Positions 25,587 through 38,349 are shown, numbered from the stretch's first letter. The stretch: DNA of 64,000 nt from Delphinapterus leucas (GCF_002288925.2 NW_022097996.1:12086139-12150138); one strand, 5' to 3'. Translations and numbers: made by a program. The notes: generated by a model not told the origin, from the letters alone.

Positions 25587-26305
25587 TTTAAAAACAAATT
25601 TTTTTTCAATTGTGGTAATATATATATAACATAAATTGACTATCTTAAACATTTTTAAGCGTACAGTTTAGAGGTATTAAGCACATTCACCTTGCTGTGC
25701 AACCATCACCAGCATCCGTTTACAGAACTCTTTTCATCCTCCCATATGGAAGCTCTCTCCCCATCTCCCCCTCCCCCCAGTTCCTGGCAACCACCATGCT
25801 ATTGATACTTTGTCTATGAATTTGACTCCTGTAGGTACCTCATATGATACTGTATTTGTCCTTCTTTGGTTTATTTCACAGCATGATATCCTTAAGTTTC
25901 CTTAATGTTGCAATATGTGTCGAGATTTCCTTCATTTTTAAGGCAGAATAATATTCCATTGTCTGGTTGTACTACATTTTGTTCTATTTGTCCGTCAATG
26001 GACACGTGGGTTGCTTCAACCTTTTGGCTACTGTGAAAAATATTGTTATGAATATGGATGTACAAATATCTCTGCGAGTCTCTGTTTTTCATTCTTTTGG
26101 GTACACACCCAGAAGTGGAACTGCTGGATCACATGGTAGTTCAGAGAACCATCATGCCATGTCCATAGCAGTTACGCCATTCTACACTCCCACCAGCAGT
26201 GCGCAAAGGTTCCATTTTCGCCACATCCCAAATTACTTGTTATTTTCTTGCTTAGTTTAGCGGGTTTTTTTTTTTTTTATAGTTGCCATCCTAATGAGTA
26301 TGAGT
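25587..26305 (-). mobile_element. Old LINE-1 3' fragment, antisense
   Basis: The segments CAACCATCACCAGCATCCG, TTTGACTCCTGTAGGTACC, GGCAGAATAATATTCCATTG and GAACTGCTGGATCACATGGT are the usual antisense order of an L1 3' end. It is non-coding and diverged. Confidence 0.85.
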
Positions 26306-26954
26306 TTTTTCTTTTTTTAGTGAAGCTTTCTCCTGCTACCATCTTGGAAGGCATCCTCACCTGCTCCTTTCCCCCCACTCTGGTCCAGGCTTCTCGTTTG
26401 CCCTCCCCCTGCCATCTGGCACATCCTCTTCCTGCTTCTCTCTGCCTCACCAGCTACCTTGTTCTACCAGAGAAGTGTTTGGTTCCTCTTTCGTCTGGAC
26501 CACACTTCCTATTCCTCTCTCCGTGTATCGCTTAACTCCAGAAAGTGTTATTGGTGGAATGGGAGCTTTCAGAGAATAACTGTGGGTAGTGAAGCCCTTA
26601 TGGACCTTCCGTGCATGCTAGAGGGTGTGACATTAATCCTGAACACCGGAGTTTTTCTTTTGCTTAATTTATCAGATGAACTCCGTATTGATCTCTTCTT
26701 GATTTGTGGTGTAGATTCTGCTTTTAACCCCACTGTCCCTTTCAGCATAGAAGCAGTATTTGGATAGTAGTGAACTGTAGGTCAGATTTATGTCCACAAA
26801 GCCCAGTGGATTCTTACCATCCTAGGCCACTCAGGCTGGTTTTTGGTCTGTGACCACTCCCTCCCTCTCCCTAGAAATGGACAAATCAGATATATCAGTA
26901 GTGACTCCTCCTGAACGAAGAATTCTGTCTCTGAGAAGGATGGATAAGAACAGT

Positions 26955-27120
26955 ACTCAACATTTACCTAACATTTAACTGGCGCTTATGGTGTGCTGGG
27001 CACAGTGCTAAGCAATTTGTGCTCACTAACTAATCTTCAACAGTTGAGAAAAGTCTTAATTTTACAGAGGAAGAAATGAGTCTTAAGGAGGTAGTTCACA
27101 AAGCCAGCTTCCGTGGTGAA
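26955..27120 (-). mobile_element. MIR fragment
   Basis: CTGGCGCTTATGGTGTGCTG, GGCACAGTGCTAAGC and TTTTACAGAGGAAGAAATGA are antisense MIR landmarks. Confidence 0.65.
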
Positions 27121-27384
27121 ATTGGAGTGTCGTCAGCGGGTGGAAGTTATGGAGAAAAAGGGTTTGGTGTAATAGAAGGAGAAGCTTCCCAGAATTTAGA
27201 GCTGTTGAGGAACAGGAAAACCTGGTGAGCATGGTTTGAAGACCTCCTGATGGGAACAATAGAGAGAGGATCGGTTCTCTGGGAAGTGGTGGGCATCGCT
27301 GGCCTCTGAAGTATCATTTAACTCTGAGATTGTGCAAGTCACGTGCAACGGTGTGACAGGTTTGACGGAATATCGGTCCCCAGA

Positions 27385-27560
27385 GAGACAACATCATGTA
27401 GCGGGTATCAGGACACCTGCTTCTGACCCCAGATCATTCACTAACTAGCTGTCTAATGTCATGGAGGTCATGAGCCGCCTCTGAGCCTCAGTTTCCCTAT
27501 CTGTAAAATGAAGTGCTTTGGATTAATGGGTGAGCTTTACATTACCTTCCAGCTCTAAAT
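27385..27560 (+). mobile_element. MIR fragment
   Basis: ATCATGTAGCGGGTATCAGG, CACTAACTAGCTGTCTAATG and CTCAGTTTCCCTATCTGTAA follow the sense MIR order. Confidence 0.65.
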
Positions 27561-28189
27561 TCTCTGCTTGTAGCAGAGGCCCAGGTTTGGGTGTCAGGCA
27601 TGCCAATTCATCATCCTTGCTCACCAATAATTTACAGGAGCTATTCACATGTGCCTTCTCTGCACAGACTACTGGGCATAGGGGAGCCCAGTGCTGGGAA
27701 GAGTCTACAAAATCCTGGCCTTGGGCTTTTTTTTTTTTTTTTTTTTTTTAGTGAAAATTCCATTCTCTCGGAGAGGTTTAGATGTTCTCACTAAAAAACT
27801 CAGATTATTTAACCAAAGTGAAAACATCATTCTTTCATGTTCTCCTTCCTTCGTTTTCTAGTAAAACCTTTGCTTGCTTCTTGGCCATGTGGGGGGAGAT
27901 ACAGGTAAGAGAAGGGACTCTTCTAATTTCTGGTGCAGAAGAATGTCCCTTTGGGTTGAGACTCTTCATTGGATGACAACCTGAGGCAAGTGGGAAACAA
28001 GAAACAAAATTCCCTTTGAGAAAATCATTCTCCTCCTCCTAATTAAAGAACTGAAAAGTTGTGATCTTCATTTCTGTAATTGGTTTAATTTTTAAGAATT
28101 ATACTGTCTCCACTAGACTGACCAATCTTCCTAGACTTCAGAACTTTAGCATTTGACACAAGCTAGCCTAGTTGTCTATACATCGATTC

Positions 28190-28390
28190 ACTCCGTCATT
28201 CATTCATTGAGTAATTTTTTCTGTTGTTCAGTTATTAAGCTAATATTCGTGAATCCCTGGCACTGAGAGGCCATCAGGGAATACCACAGGCATGGTTCTG
28301 CGCTCATGGAGCTGACAGTTTAAATAATCACACAGAGAAAAATACATTTGCAAACTGTGAAAGTGCTTTGAAGACTAGGTGAGTGAATGG
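28190..28390 (-). mobile_element. L2-like fragment
   Basis: CATTCATTCATTGAGTAA, then a CTCATGGAGCTGACAGTTTA segment and AAGTGCTTTGAAGACTAGG, as in the antisense L2 3' end. Confidence 0.5.
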
Positions 28391-28639
28391 TAGACAGGTT
28401 TCAACTTTCTAGTCCCATCATTTCTTTCTCTAAGAATCGACATGGAATCAAAATGTTTGTCCCATCAAACAGACCTCGAATATGCCCCCCGTCTCCCTCT
28501 GCACACATCAGTCCAGCCTGGAATCCCCACCGCCAACTCTCTGCCAATATAAATCTGATCCCCTTTTCAAGACCTTGTTTAGATTCTACCATTTGAAAGA
28601 AATCAATTCTGGTAGCCAAAGTCTTTTCATTGACACTGT

Positions 28640-28985
28640 CACATATACTCGCTCTCGTTAGGATGTATGTGTATTGTTATCTTTTTCCCTATGTGAGCTT
28701 GCCTTACATTTCCAACTATATTGTAATTCTTGGATGTCAGACAACATACGTCACTTAAGTCTCGACTCTAATATCATTAGCTCTGTGATGGTGTTAATAG
28801 TACTACCTCTTCCATTGAGTTGTTGGGTTAAATCATTAACGTGTGTATGGTGCCCATACAGTGCATGACAGAATAGATGCTTTTTAAAAAGTCATAGCAA
28901 TTATTCGCCTGTGTCTCTCAGTGTCTAACCAGTGGCTTGGATACCACAGACACTCAGTAAATATTAGTTGGCAGATTAATCTCTG
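28640..28985 (+). mobile_element. L2/MIR-like fragment
   Basis: CACTCAGTAAATATTAGTTG at the right end follows a diverged body; this matches the sense 3' end of L2-type repeats. Boundaries are uncertain. Confidence 0.35.
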
Positions 28986-29149
28986 ACTGCCAAGCATCAG
29001 AGAGTTTGGATGACGGAGTCTTTTGCCAGTTTATACAGGACCTTTCTTGTAAGTACCTGTATTTGACAACTGCCTAGCAATCTTACCCCCCAGGGGCAGA
29101 GTGGTACAAAACAATGCCAAGAAGAGAGAGCTAGGGTTGTAAGGCAGAA

Positions 29150-29480
29150 TGAATCATTCAGGAAATATTTATCTAGGGCCTGTCGTGTCATGGACGTTGC
29201 AAGGTGCTCTTAGGGATAATAAGATTGAGTAGACACAAAGCTTTCCCATCAGAAGCTTACAGTTCAAATGGAAAAAACAAAAGATGTGCAGAAATAACTG
29301 TGATGGAATGTAGAATGTGAAAAGTGCCACGAAAGATGTAGAGATAAAAACTCTGGAAGAACTGAAAGTGGGAAGATGAATTTCACCTAGACAGCGGTGT
29401 ATGTGGTGAGAGCTGTAACGTGGACGTAGGCAGGTGAGGTCAAAGGGCATTCTAGGAGAAGGAAAGCATGCAGGAAAAGG
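29150..29480 (-). mobile_element. L2-like fragment
   Basis: CAGGAAATATTTATCTAGGG, CAGAAGCTTACAGTTCAAAT and a body ending GGAAAGCATGCAGGAAAAGG follow the antisense L2 3'-end order. Confidence 0.55.
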
Positions 29481-30297
29481 CATGTGGAAGGGAAAGAATT
29501 CCTTAAATCTGCTCGTTATTTTAGAGGTGCACGTATATGTGTAAAGGGGGACTGTAGGAGAGGTTGGAAAGATTCTTTGGGCCCAGATTTCCAAAGACTT
29601 TATATGCCTTTACAAAAGTGTGTTGACATTGTTGTGTTGGCAGTGGGAAGATATCAAAGGATTCTGAGTAGTGCAATTAGAAAATGGAGAACGAATGTAG
29701 GGTAACCTATTCGGAAGACGTTACGATAGTTCACAAATGCGTCTCTTTTCGTGGCTCTTTGGGAATATATGGGTTTACCTGCCAAAGCTTGGGCATTATT
29801 TCCATCACCCTATACCATCAGGGATTGGGAAGACGGGCACAGGCTTCAAATTTTGTGAAATAAAATGTTTCAGTTTCTGATTTTGTTTTCTTTCAACTTC
29901 TTCTGGACATGTGTGCCTTCTTCCACCAACAGCAGCTGGGAATCAGTTTTTTCCTTGCCAGATACCAGTCACGGAGGTGAAAGGCCCATTTTCTCACCTC
30001 TCCACACCCCACTTCCCCTCCCCCAGTACCCACCACTCCAAAGCTTTTGCTGGTGTTGCCACTCGTCCCCATGAGTATGAGTCCTTTGTTCACTGGAAAG
30101 CTCAGATCCTTTGCAAAGAACTGCTGTTGCACCATCTGGCAATCTGTGAATTTTTTAGTAGCCTCGATGTTTGTGAGAAAGCAGAAACTCGGAGGCCAGA
30201 CCTGAACCATTTATAAGTAATTCTTTAGACAAGAGGGAGAAAGAACCAAAACCAGTTCACCTTTACTAGCATCCTCTCATTCAAAGTACTTGTGCAG

Positions 30298-30516
30298 GGC
30301 TTCCCTGGTGGCGCAGTGGTTGAGAGTCCGCCTGCCGAGGCAGGGGACACGGGTTCGTGCCCCGGTCCGGGAAGATCCCACATGCCGCAGAGTGGCTGGG
30401 CCCGTGAGCCATGGCCGCTGAGCCTGCGCGTCCAGAGCCTGTGCTCCGTAACGGGAGAGGCCCCAACAGTGAGAGGCCCGCATACCGCAAAAAAACAAAC
30501 AAACAAAAAAACAAAC
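30298..30516 (+). mobile_element. CHR-type SINE with perfect 15-bp target-site duplication
   Basis: It begins GGCTTCCCTGGTGGCGCAGT, contains GGTTCGTGCCCCGGTCCGGG and GGCTGGGCCCGTGAGCC, and ends in an A-rich tail with CAAA units. AAAGTACTTGTGCAG occurs on both sides (30283-30297 and 30517-30531). The perfect duplication and low divergence suggest a young insertion. Confidence 0.97.
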
Positions 30517-31739
30517 AAAGTACTTGTGCAGGTCCCCTGGATCAATGCCCATTGAAAGTCAGAGGGCCAGCTGGATGTAGGGGGTTGTTCAGAACAGATA
30601 ATGGTCCACTTCAACTTCCAGCTTCTTCCTCATAAAATTGTGTGATGTTGACTAAATGGCAGATTTGCCAGGAAGTAGATGAGTCCAGAAGTGGAAGAAA
30701 AGTAAGTGGTAGAAATAAGAAATAGATATTTGTCTATAAGAAAGGTATCTGTTTCCAAAGTTGTCTGTCTGGCTTTCAGGGGAACAAAGGCCCCGGAACC
30801 TAGGAAAGATTGATAAGACTACATGCTCACCCAGAGAGAACTTCCAGTTATTTTCTCTCCCTTTCTGTTTGAGCAAACAGGGCTGGATGAGTTCTTCTGG
30901 GTCTACTTTTGACCCAGCCAAGAGGCTACCAGACCAAATGGCTGGAAAATAGGACACATACCCCAAGGAGATGACAAGGTCGTTATCTGCAGGTGATTTG
31001 CAGATTTAGGATTCTACCCACTGGGGCTTGACTAGATTATTTGTTGATTGAAATCTTGTAAAAGTTGTTCCTTTTGTGGCTCTGTTCTGTACTGCACAGT
31101 GACCTAGAGTCGCATCGGAGGAGGTATTTGATCAGAAAGGAAAGCTGTTGAGTGACAAGATGCCCAAAGCATGTTAGGGAGCCAAGACCCAAGTCTATAG
31201 GGAGTCAGCATCTCATCAGTCTGGACCAGGTAATTAATGAAATGATTGTCCTCCAGAAAAGTTCTGCTCTAATCTTAACCTTTCAGCCCCCTCAAGACCA
31301 CCAAGGAGCCAGAGCTGGTGAGAAACACTGCAGCTGCTCCCGTGTAACAGGAGCTTTCGAGAAGGAAGTAAGGGAGAAGTTCCTAGTCCCACTGAAATAA
31401 TGGCAGGAATGGAAGACTTGGGAGGGGTGGAACCATTGGATTCAGGCCAACACTTTGGGGTTAACACCTCCATTTTTTTTAAGACCCATAAGATGCTGGG
31501 ACTTTTAAAAAAGAGAACTTGCAAAATGGTGGAACGCTTAGGGTCACTGCCCCTCTGAATGCTGTTATACATAGCCCCTTCAATAAAACCTCTGAGGTGG
31601 GTCGCCATGGAGACCAAGAATGAGCCTATTTTTTTTTTTGTTGGCTTTGGGTCCAATTTGCACAATTGCACAGGATATTTTCATGATTGATTTAAAGCTA
31701 AGCACATGACTCATTATGGCTAGGTACTGGCTCTGTCAT

Positions 31740-31860
31740 CCCATTTCAGATGAGAAAACCCACTTGAAGAGCAACTACTCCAGGGGCTGTGTAACAAGCA
31801 GGTCAAAGACTCAATTGGGATTAGAGACAGGATCTCTAGCTCCCAAGACAAAGCTGGGAT
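31740..31860 (-). mobile_element. MIR-like fragment
   Basis: CCCATTTCAGATGAGAAAAC, GTAACAAGCAGGTCAAAGAC and GGGATTAGAGACAGGATCTC follow the antisense MIR core. Confidence 0.45.
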
Positions 31861-32249
31861 GGTCTATGAAAGGTGAGGGAGCGGGCAGGAAAAGCTATGG
31901 CATTCACGTCGATACACTGCTGCTGTCCTGCAAAGCTTCTAACCAGACTGAGCTTCGGAGGACTCATCACCTTCCAAGCCAGGGGTCAGACTGATGGCAT
32001 TTTAGTTGACTATAGTAGTCAGTTTGTATGTAGCCAGTTTCTTCTGTGCAAAAGGCTTTTTCTTACTCCAGAAGAGGTGAGGTTGTACGGAGGACATAGA
32101 TTTATGACCCGTGGGTCGAGTGCCTGAAGTGACTATTATTCCTGTTGTATGATAATGACTGTAGAATAATCTCAGATCTGGGTTTGACTACCCTTTTGCC
32201 ATTCATGCATTCACCCATTCACTCATTGCTCCCTCTCACTGAATCTGGA

Positions 32250-32485
32250 GTTGCCAGATTTAGCGCATAAAAATATAAAATGCCCAGTTAAATTTAAATA
32301 TCAGATAAACACGAATGAGTTTTCTTTTTAGTATAAATAAGTCCCAGTTAAATTTGAATTTCAGAAGAACAACAAATACTGAAAAGTATGAGCCTTTCTC
32401 ATGCAATATACTTACACTGAAAAAGTATTTGTTGTTTGTCTGAAATTCAAAATCACTTGGGCATCCTGTATCTTATCCGGCAACG
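32250..32485. repeat. MITE-like imperfect inverted repeat (~235 bp)
   Basis: The left arm starts GTTGCCAGATTTAGC, and the right arm ends TCTTATCCGGCAAC, its imperfect complement. Internally, CCCAGTTAAATTT occurs twice in direct orientation 60 bp apart (32283 and 32343), and TGTCTGAAATTCAA on the right mirrors TTGAATTTCAG. The structure resembles a non-autonomous DNA-transposon derivative; I cannot name the family with certainty. Confidence 0.6.
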
Positions 32486-33461
32486 CTACCTGAATCCCAG
32501 TTTCTTATCTGAAGAATAGGGAAGGCAGGGCTGCCTTACGGTGCTGGGAAGGGGAGAGAGATGCGTGAAGGAGCTCGGAGCCCCAACTGGCCCCAGGGCT
32601 AACGAGCACGTGTACGGTCCCTCCTGGTAGTGTGTTTTCTGTCTCCACCTGGGTCTTATCACCTTTGCCCCACATGTCCGTGTGGAAGTTGATTCACACT
32701 TAGGAGATTCAGTTTGGAGGCTGAGAGGTGAGCAGGAAGCTTTACTGGGAACCAGCAGCATTTTGGGGGCCCCTCGTCTTTGCCAGTTTCTCCCCCGCAG
32801 CCCCGTGTTCTGTCTCTTCTCTCTCTTTTGTCACCTCTCGGTGCCTTGGGCTCATGTCCCGTCTAGTCCCTGTTTTATGGACTTGTCGCCTCCCCGGCAT
32901 TGCTTTTGCTTCGAGTCCACCGTCCACCGTCTCCTGTTCATTCTCTGCCTTTCCTGAAAGCCTTTGTTTGGTCTTTCCCCGAGTCTCTGTCTTCAATGCT
33001 TCACACATGTGGGATTGTTTAGGCTCAAGTGATAAATTGCATGAAGTTAAAGGTAAAAGGGAAGCTCCTCTCTCCCGACTTGGTCTGGGCTGACGTTTGA
33101 ACAAGAGCCAGACTTTCCTTCGGTTTAACGCGAGCGGTCCACTTGGTGCTTGCCCAAGTCAGCGTAGACTGGCTCATGCATTTTATCATCCAGATGTTGA
33201 GTCACAAGATGAAGTATAACCATCATGTAGACATCTATCTGGGTAATTTAGTGAACTTAAAAAAAAAATCTAACTTTGAAAATTTGATGTCATGTCGAGT
33301 CAGCCTGTGTAGAAAAAGGGGCAGCAGATTTAAAAATTCCTCTTCTGCTTCTCTCGCGCCCCACCCTTGTCCCCGTCTACCTCTTTCACCTTTGTTCACG
33401 TTCTTTTTCCTTTCTGCCTTCACCTTTAGGGTCTCCCTTGCTTTCTCCCCGCCTGCCTTGC

Positions 33462-33596
33462 GCTTTTTTTTTTTTTTTTTTTTTTTTGGCTGAGCTGTGC
33501 CGCTTGTGGGATCTTATTTCCCCAACCAGGGATCAAACCCGAGCCCTCAGCAGTGAAAGCGTGGAGTCCTAACCACTGGACCGCCAGGGAAGTCCC
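33462..33596 (-). mobile_element. CHR-type SINE, short form, antisense
   Basis: A T-run is followed by GGCTGAGCTGTGCCGC, CCAACCAGGGATCAAACCCG and CCACTGGACCGCCAGGGAAG, the complement of the short CHR head. No clean target duplication was found. Confidence 0.88.
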
Positions 33597-33734
33597 TGCG
33601 TTGCTTTCTAGTGGTGGGTCTGAACTTGATTCCAACGCAGGTGGTCAGAACTATTGCCGTGAGCAACTTGTCCCTAATGCCTTTCTTTCTGATCCTTCCT
33701 TCCCCCTTTTCCTTCCCTGATGAAGAGTGAAATG

Positions 33735-34080
33735 CTGGTTTTACTGTAGGTGTTCCGTTTATAATTGTGGCTTGGTGGTTTTCACTTCGAGTGGAGTCCA
33801 CTGAGCTTGTAAATTGTGTTGGATCAGCGAGCCCATAATGAGACCTCCAAACCCAAACCGTGCCAGTCTGCTGGGATTTTATTGTTCGTAAAGCTCCTTC
33901 CCTGGGGAGGGATAGAGTCATTAGGTGTGCACTGTGTTTAATATTTGGTCACGACAGGAAGCAATAATTTTCTATTTTTACGGTGGCTTTTGAGTTTTTA
34001 AAGCAATTGTCTAATTCCCATCACTGCGACTGGAAGCAAATAAACCAGACATTGACATAAGCCTATCCTGTGTATGGTTT
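33735..34080. promoter_or_regulatory. Candidate enhancer with a perfect EBF core
   Basis: The repeat-free stretch carries TCCCTGGGGA at 33899-33908, an exact match to the EBF core TCCCNNGGGA, amid AT-rich homeodomain-like words such as CCCATAATGAG and GCAATAATTTTC. It is a plausible autoregulatory element in EBF2's own intron. Binding is inferred. Confidence 0.4.
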
Positions 34081-35834
34081 GGGTTGGAGCCCATCTCCTT
34101 TAGCATCTTTCTCCTCCCTCTGCCTGAACTTCTGACCCCTGATGGCCGCCACCACCTACACATGGGCGTGACTCACGTGGAGCCCACCCCCTCCCCCCCA
34201 CCCAGCTCTTCCTTGTCAGGTAGAAACATTCTTTCGCTAAAGAGGAAGTGGAGCTGTGGGCTTCTCTTTGAGAAGCCCTGCCCTGTCCTTTAAAACACTC
34301 CCCTCTTTAGATGAGAAAAGTGCTTGAAATTTTTCAAAACTGGCTCTTCGCTGAAAACGTTCTCCTCCTTTCTTAACCCCGATCAGGTAGGTGGTTTGAG
34401 TGTGACGCCTATTCTGAGAATTTCCAACCTAATGCAGCACCAAGGAAGCCCCAAGTCAAGGTGTAAGTTCTCCTTGCTTCGTGAGCATGGGGATGCTTTG
34501 GCTTAGGAACTTCTACCACAGAGCCCAGGTTCTGCAGTAAACCTAAGTACTGGCAGACTAGAGCAGAGAGAGCAAGTTGGTGAGTTTACATGATTTCTAT
34601 CCCTTGGGACAGTCCGACCTGTGATACTGGAGTACTAGGTGGGAATTTCCAAGGGCATGGCCTCAGCTGCTCCCCAGCTGCTCTATAGTTAAGGCATCCA
34701 CAGAGGCCTTAACTAGTAGTTACCCCATAGGTCATGGGGCCAATGGCCCACTGACTTTTGGATGGTAGCCTACCCTGACAGCAGGATTCTGTGATGTCAA
34801 GGGTTGAGCAGAAGGCCAGTTGTTTTGAGACCCATTCCATCTGTAGACTATCTTGATCTCTTCAGCATTTTTTTTCCCCTAGTAGGAAACTAAAAATGAG
34901 GCGTCAGTGACATGCTTCTTGGGGAAGTCACAGCCTACCATTTTTTCGAGTTTTACAGAGCTTAGCGGGAACCAGCTGGGCAAAACTGTGTCAGAAAAAA
35001 AAAATTGTCATGTTGGATCTGACCTGCAAAACTGTGGAACTAGCTCTCAGCTGTTACTCAGATGTGATGACCTTGAGAAAAACTTCTGAAAGCTCCCTGG
35101 CATCTGAAGCCTAAACTTGTTGCACGTTAGAGAGTTCCAGGCGAGGCTTGGAAACCTTGGCCTAAAGGCAGACAACCCGACCCAGGGAGTAAATGAAAGA
35201 ATCTCCTTTCCAAACTGAAAATTTTGCCCACCTCTCCTCTGAACTATTATGCCTGCAAAGGGGGAGGATGCCTAATACCTTCCCAGAATTTTGGAGTTCT
35301 AAACTGCGCCCCCCTCCGCCACTTTGTTTTTTAACCATGGATCCCATTGATGGTCCAGGGGATCCTATGGGTCTATAATACTATTGGGGCTTATTGTCTA
35401 CATTTAAAATGGAAGGAACTGCTAAATTTAGGTTGGGGGCAGTGAAAATAAAGATCTAATGTTTACCCATCCAAGTTCATGGACCTCTTCCACCTCTAGA
35501 CACGTGGGAAGTGCTGCCAATGGCACAGTCTGTCCTTTCTTTTATCTCATCTCCACCCTCTCTGTTCTCTGTCTTGCCTCTTCACTTTCACCTCACCCTT
35601 GTTCTTTCCTCATTTTCTCTTTTTCCTCTCCTCTCATTTTGTGTCTGTCTTTTTTCTGTCCCTCCTTCCTCTCCTCTCCTGTATCCCTCCCTAAGTTACC
35701 GAGGACTTCGGTGGGAGCTGGCCGCCAGCGTGTTTGTCGGTAACTTCGTCTTAGCCGGTCTGTTGCTCTCAATGGCCCATTTGTTTGCTCCTGTGAAGAA
35801 GAAGAAAAAAATAACAAAAAACTTTTCCAACCTA

Positions 35835-36540
35835 TAAGTTCCGTTGTCTCCCTAGGGATCCTTCTTTGAATCTTTGCTGTAAGATTTTTTTTTTTTTCCC
35901 TATGAAGTACCAAAGAAATAATTGCCTTATCGTTAACAAACAGAACCTGGCTCTTATCACCCCATACCCCAGAGCCTTTGGTGCAAAAGTTGGGCCGTGC
36001 CAAGTGCATGCATTAACCTGATACGCGAAACCCCTTTTCAAAGCTAGTCCTTGGAGGACGCTCATTGAGGGCGTTTTTGTCGGGAGGTGGCACGGTGAAA
36101 GCACTTCTTACAGTACTGGGTGCCAAAAGAGATTGGCTGGCGTTTACACCTCTGTTACAACAGAAAAGAGTGTATTTTTCTGGGAGGAACATTTTCAGAT
36201 TGTTCTAATTGTCACTGGCAACGAGCAATCCTTGGAACTTGCATCTTGCGGGGGGCCTCACTGGAGTTTTAAAGCATCCCTTGGCACAGAGACTTTTTGG
36301 TTCTGTGGTTGAGCTTGTAGCCTGTAAAACGCAAACGGATCATAAAAGCCCTAGGCCTGGCTGCCCACTTCGCCCTGTGAGAGGATGTGGCATAACCTAG
36401 AACCCCGGCTGCACTGACAGTGTGGATTCCGAGTTTGTTTTTGGAGCCGTGGAGATCTCCCATGAGAGCTCATTTGCATCTCCTAACAGTCTCTTAGCTT
36501 CGACCTGTTCATGCTCTGTTTTATAAAGAGTGGAGATCTT
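35835..36540. promoter_or_regulatory. Candidate regulatory island with a perfect EBF core and octamer
   Basis: TCCCTAGGGA at 35849-35858 is a full palindrome fitting the EBF core. Further on, ATTTGCAT occurs at 36472-36479 (octamer, reverse orientation). The stretch has no recognised repeats. Confidence 0.35.
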
Positions 36541-36989
36541 CCTTTGGAATCTGGATAAATGGTGGTATCTTCTTCTCCCTTAAATCCATGGTATCATTTT
36601 CAGAAAAGCTGAATGTGAAGCTGGCCTCTTTCTGTTCCAGTCCAGCATGGGAGCGATATAACTTCGAGTGTCTTGGATCTTTAGACAAGGCAGAAGCGCA
36701 AGGGACCTGGGGAAATGCTCACTTTGGGGTCAACTCGAATTGCCATCCTTTAAAAGAAAAGTTTTCTCTATTGTGTCTTCTTTGTTCAAATAAAATAAAT
36801 AAATAATAAAACTGCACAACAAAACACCAAAAAGATATACAATGTTGCGTCGACATCAGATACTGACAGCAAGTCTCAAAAGATCCTTGGGGAAGCTTTT
36901 GTTTGGGGTGGGAGAAATCTTTCTCTTAAGCGTTTCCCAGCATTCTTTCAAGACATCTGGTTCTCTCATTTACTCTGCCTTCTGTGCTT

Positions 36990-37190
36990 TTTTTTTTTTT
37001 TAAGATAACTCTACTACTGTCATTATTTTTATTATTTTTACCCATTTAACTAAATGTGCTGAATGGTGATCCCACATGACAGCTTGTCTCAAACTTGTTT
37101 GACCTTCAGAAGTGATGACCTTAACCAATTTTTACTGGCAACTGTCGTGACTTTATTACTCAGGAGACAGTTTATTTTTGTTCCTTAAAG
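36990..37190. promoter_or_regulatory. Candidate regulatory island
   Basis: The unique AT-rich stretch includes ACATGACAGCTTGTC, a TGACAG-type TALE word and CAGAAGTGATGACC. No repeats were recognised. Weak evidence. Confidence 0.25.
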
Positions 37191-38349
37191 AGAGAGTGAA
37201 CAAGAGAGAGTGAGCTTTTCCTAAGATCAAAGACAAGGAAAGAGTGAGGAGGTTATACCCACCCATCTCTGTGCTGGAGCAAAATTTTTCTCTTTCCTAT
37301 CCTGTTTTATTATTATTCTCAGTGTCCTTATAAAAGCATAAATAAACAAGGTGGAATCTCACCCATGCCTCCTGCATCCACATTTCCTTCTTAAAGCATT
37401 TGGGAATCTCCTCTGTTTGCATTTGGAAATTGGGTTGCTGAAGTTGAAGCATTGTCTGATGTAACCATCATATGATTTTCTTTTGACCCATATAAGTAGA
37501 GGCCAAATCGATTAAATACAAAGAAAAATAAAATGAAACAAAATAAAAGGAAGCAAACTGGGTTGATCAGTTCTCTGCTCGGGCTTGAGTAGACATAGGT
37601 CTGAGTGAGAAGAGTTAACTTTGCTGCCACCCGTCCCCCGCTGCCCTTAGCCTATATCACCAAAACCAAATCTATGTAGGCAGAATGGTAAAGAGGTCCC
37701 CAAGTGGAATGAGCACAGTAAATGAATTGCTCTTATCCTGGGGACAGGGTAGCATGAGAAATAACAGAATAGAGCAGGACCGGCTGCTTCACCCGCCCAG
37801 CACCAAAGAGCGTATGTAGGTTTCTGGCATCATAAATCTCAAAGGCCTGCAAACCACTGTGAGAAAAGAACATTTACGCCGTAGCATCCTACCTGGAAAT
37901 GGAACAATTCCCTTCTAGGTTATTTATGGCAGTCGATTGGGGAAAATATTAGGGCTTTGAAGTAGAGCATTCCTTCTGGTGGGAAGAAAAAGGCTTCTTG
38001 AGGTAGTAGAGCCATGGAGGCCATTGTGGTGTTGGGAAGGGGTCTTATCGAGTCCCCTATAGCTTAGGAGCTGCTGTCTGCTATCACCAGCATCCACCTA
38101 TAGTCACTGCCCCCAGGGGTTCCTCTTTCTCGAAGGACTCAGCATGCAGGTGCCATTGGTCCAGCCTTTGCCACACATCAGGAAATTTCAGGACGGTTGT
38201 GCAAGGGCTTGACCAAGGCACCAGGAGTTTGTGAAGAAACCTCCATTGACACACTGGGCTAGGGTGGAAATCTCCTTTATAGATGTAGTTTAAAATTTGG
38301 ATTACTAGAGCATCAGTAAGTACCACTGGTAATAAGAATGAGCGGCTTC

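Noticed and set aside
30298..30370. tRNA gene-like head of the SINEs
   Set aside because: The A- and B-box-like segments belong to the tRNA-derived SINE promoter; no intact cloverleaf or anticodon stem supports a real tRNA gene.
30225..30614. Open frames of 70-130 codons over CHR SINE bodies (also near 50369-50901, 55385-55827, 57974-58350, 62490-62774 and 63204-63566)
   Set aside because: Recurring residue patterns such as GFPGGAVVESPPADAG are translations of the SINE itself.
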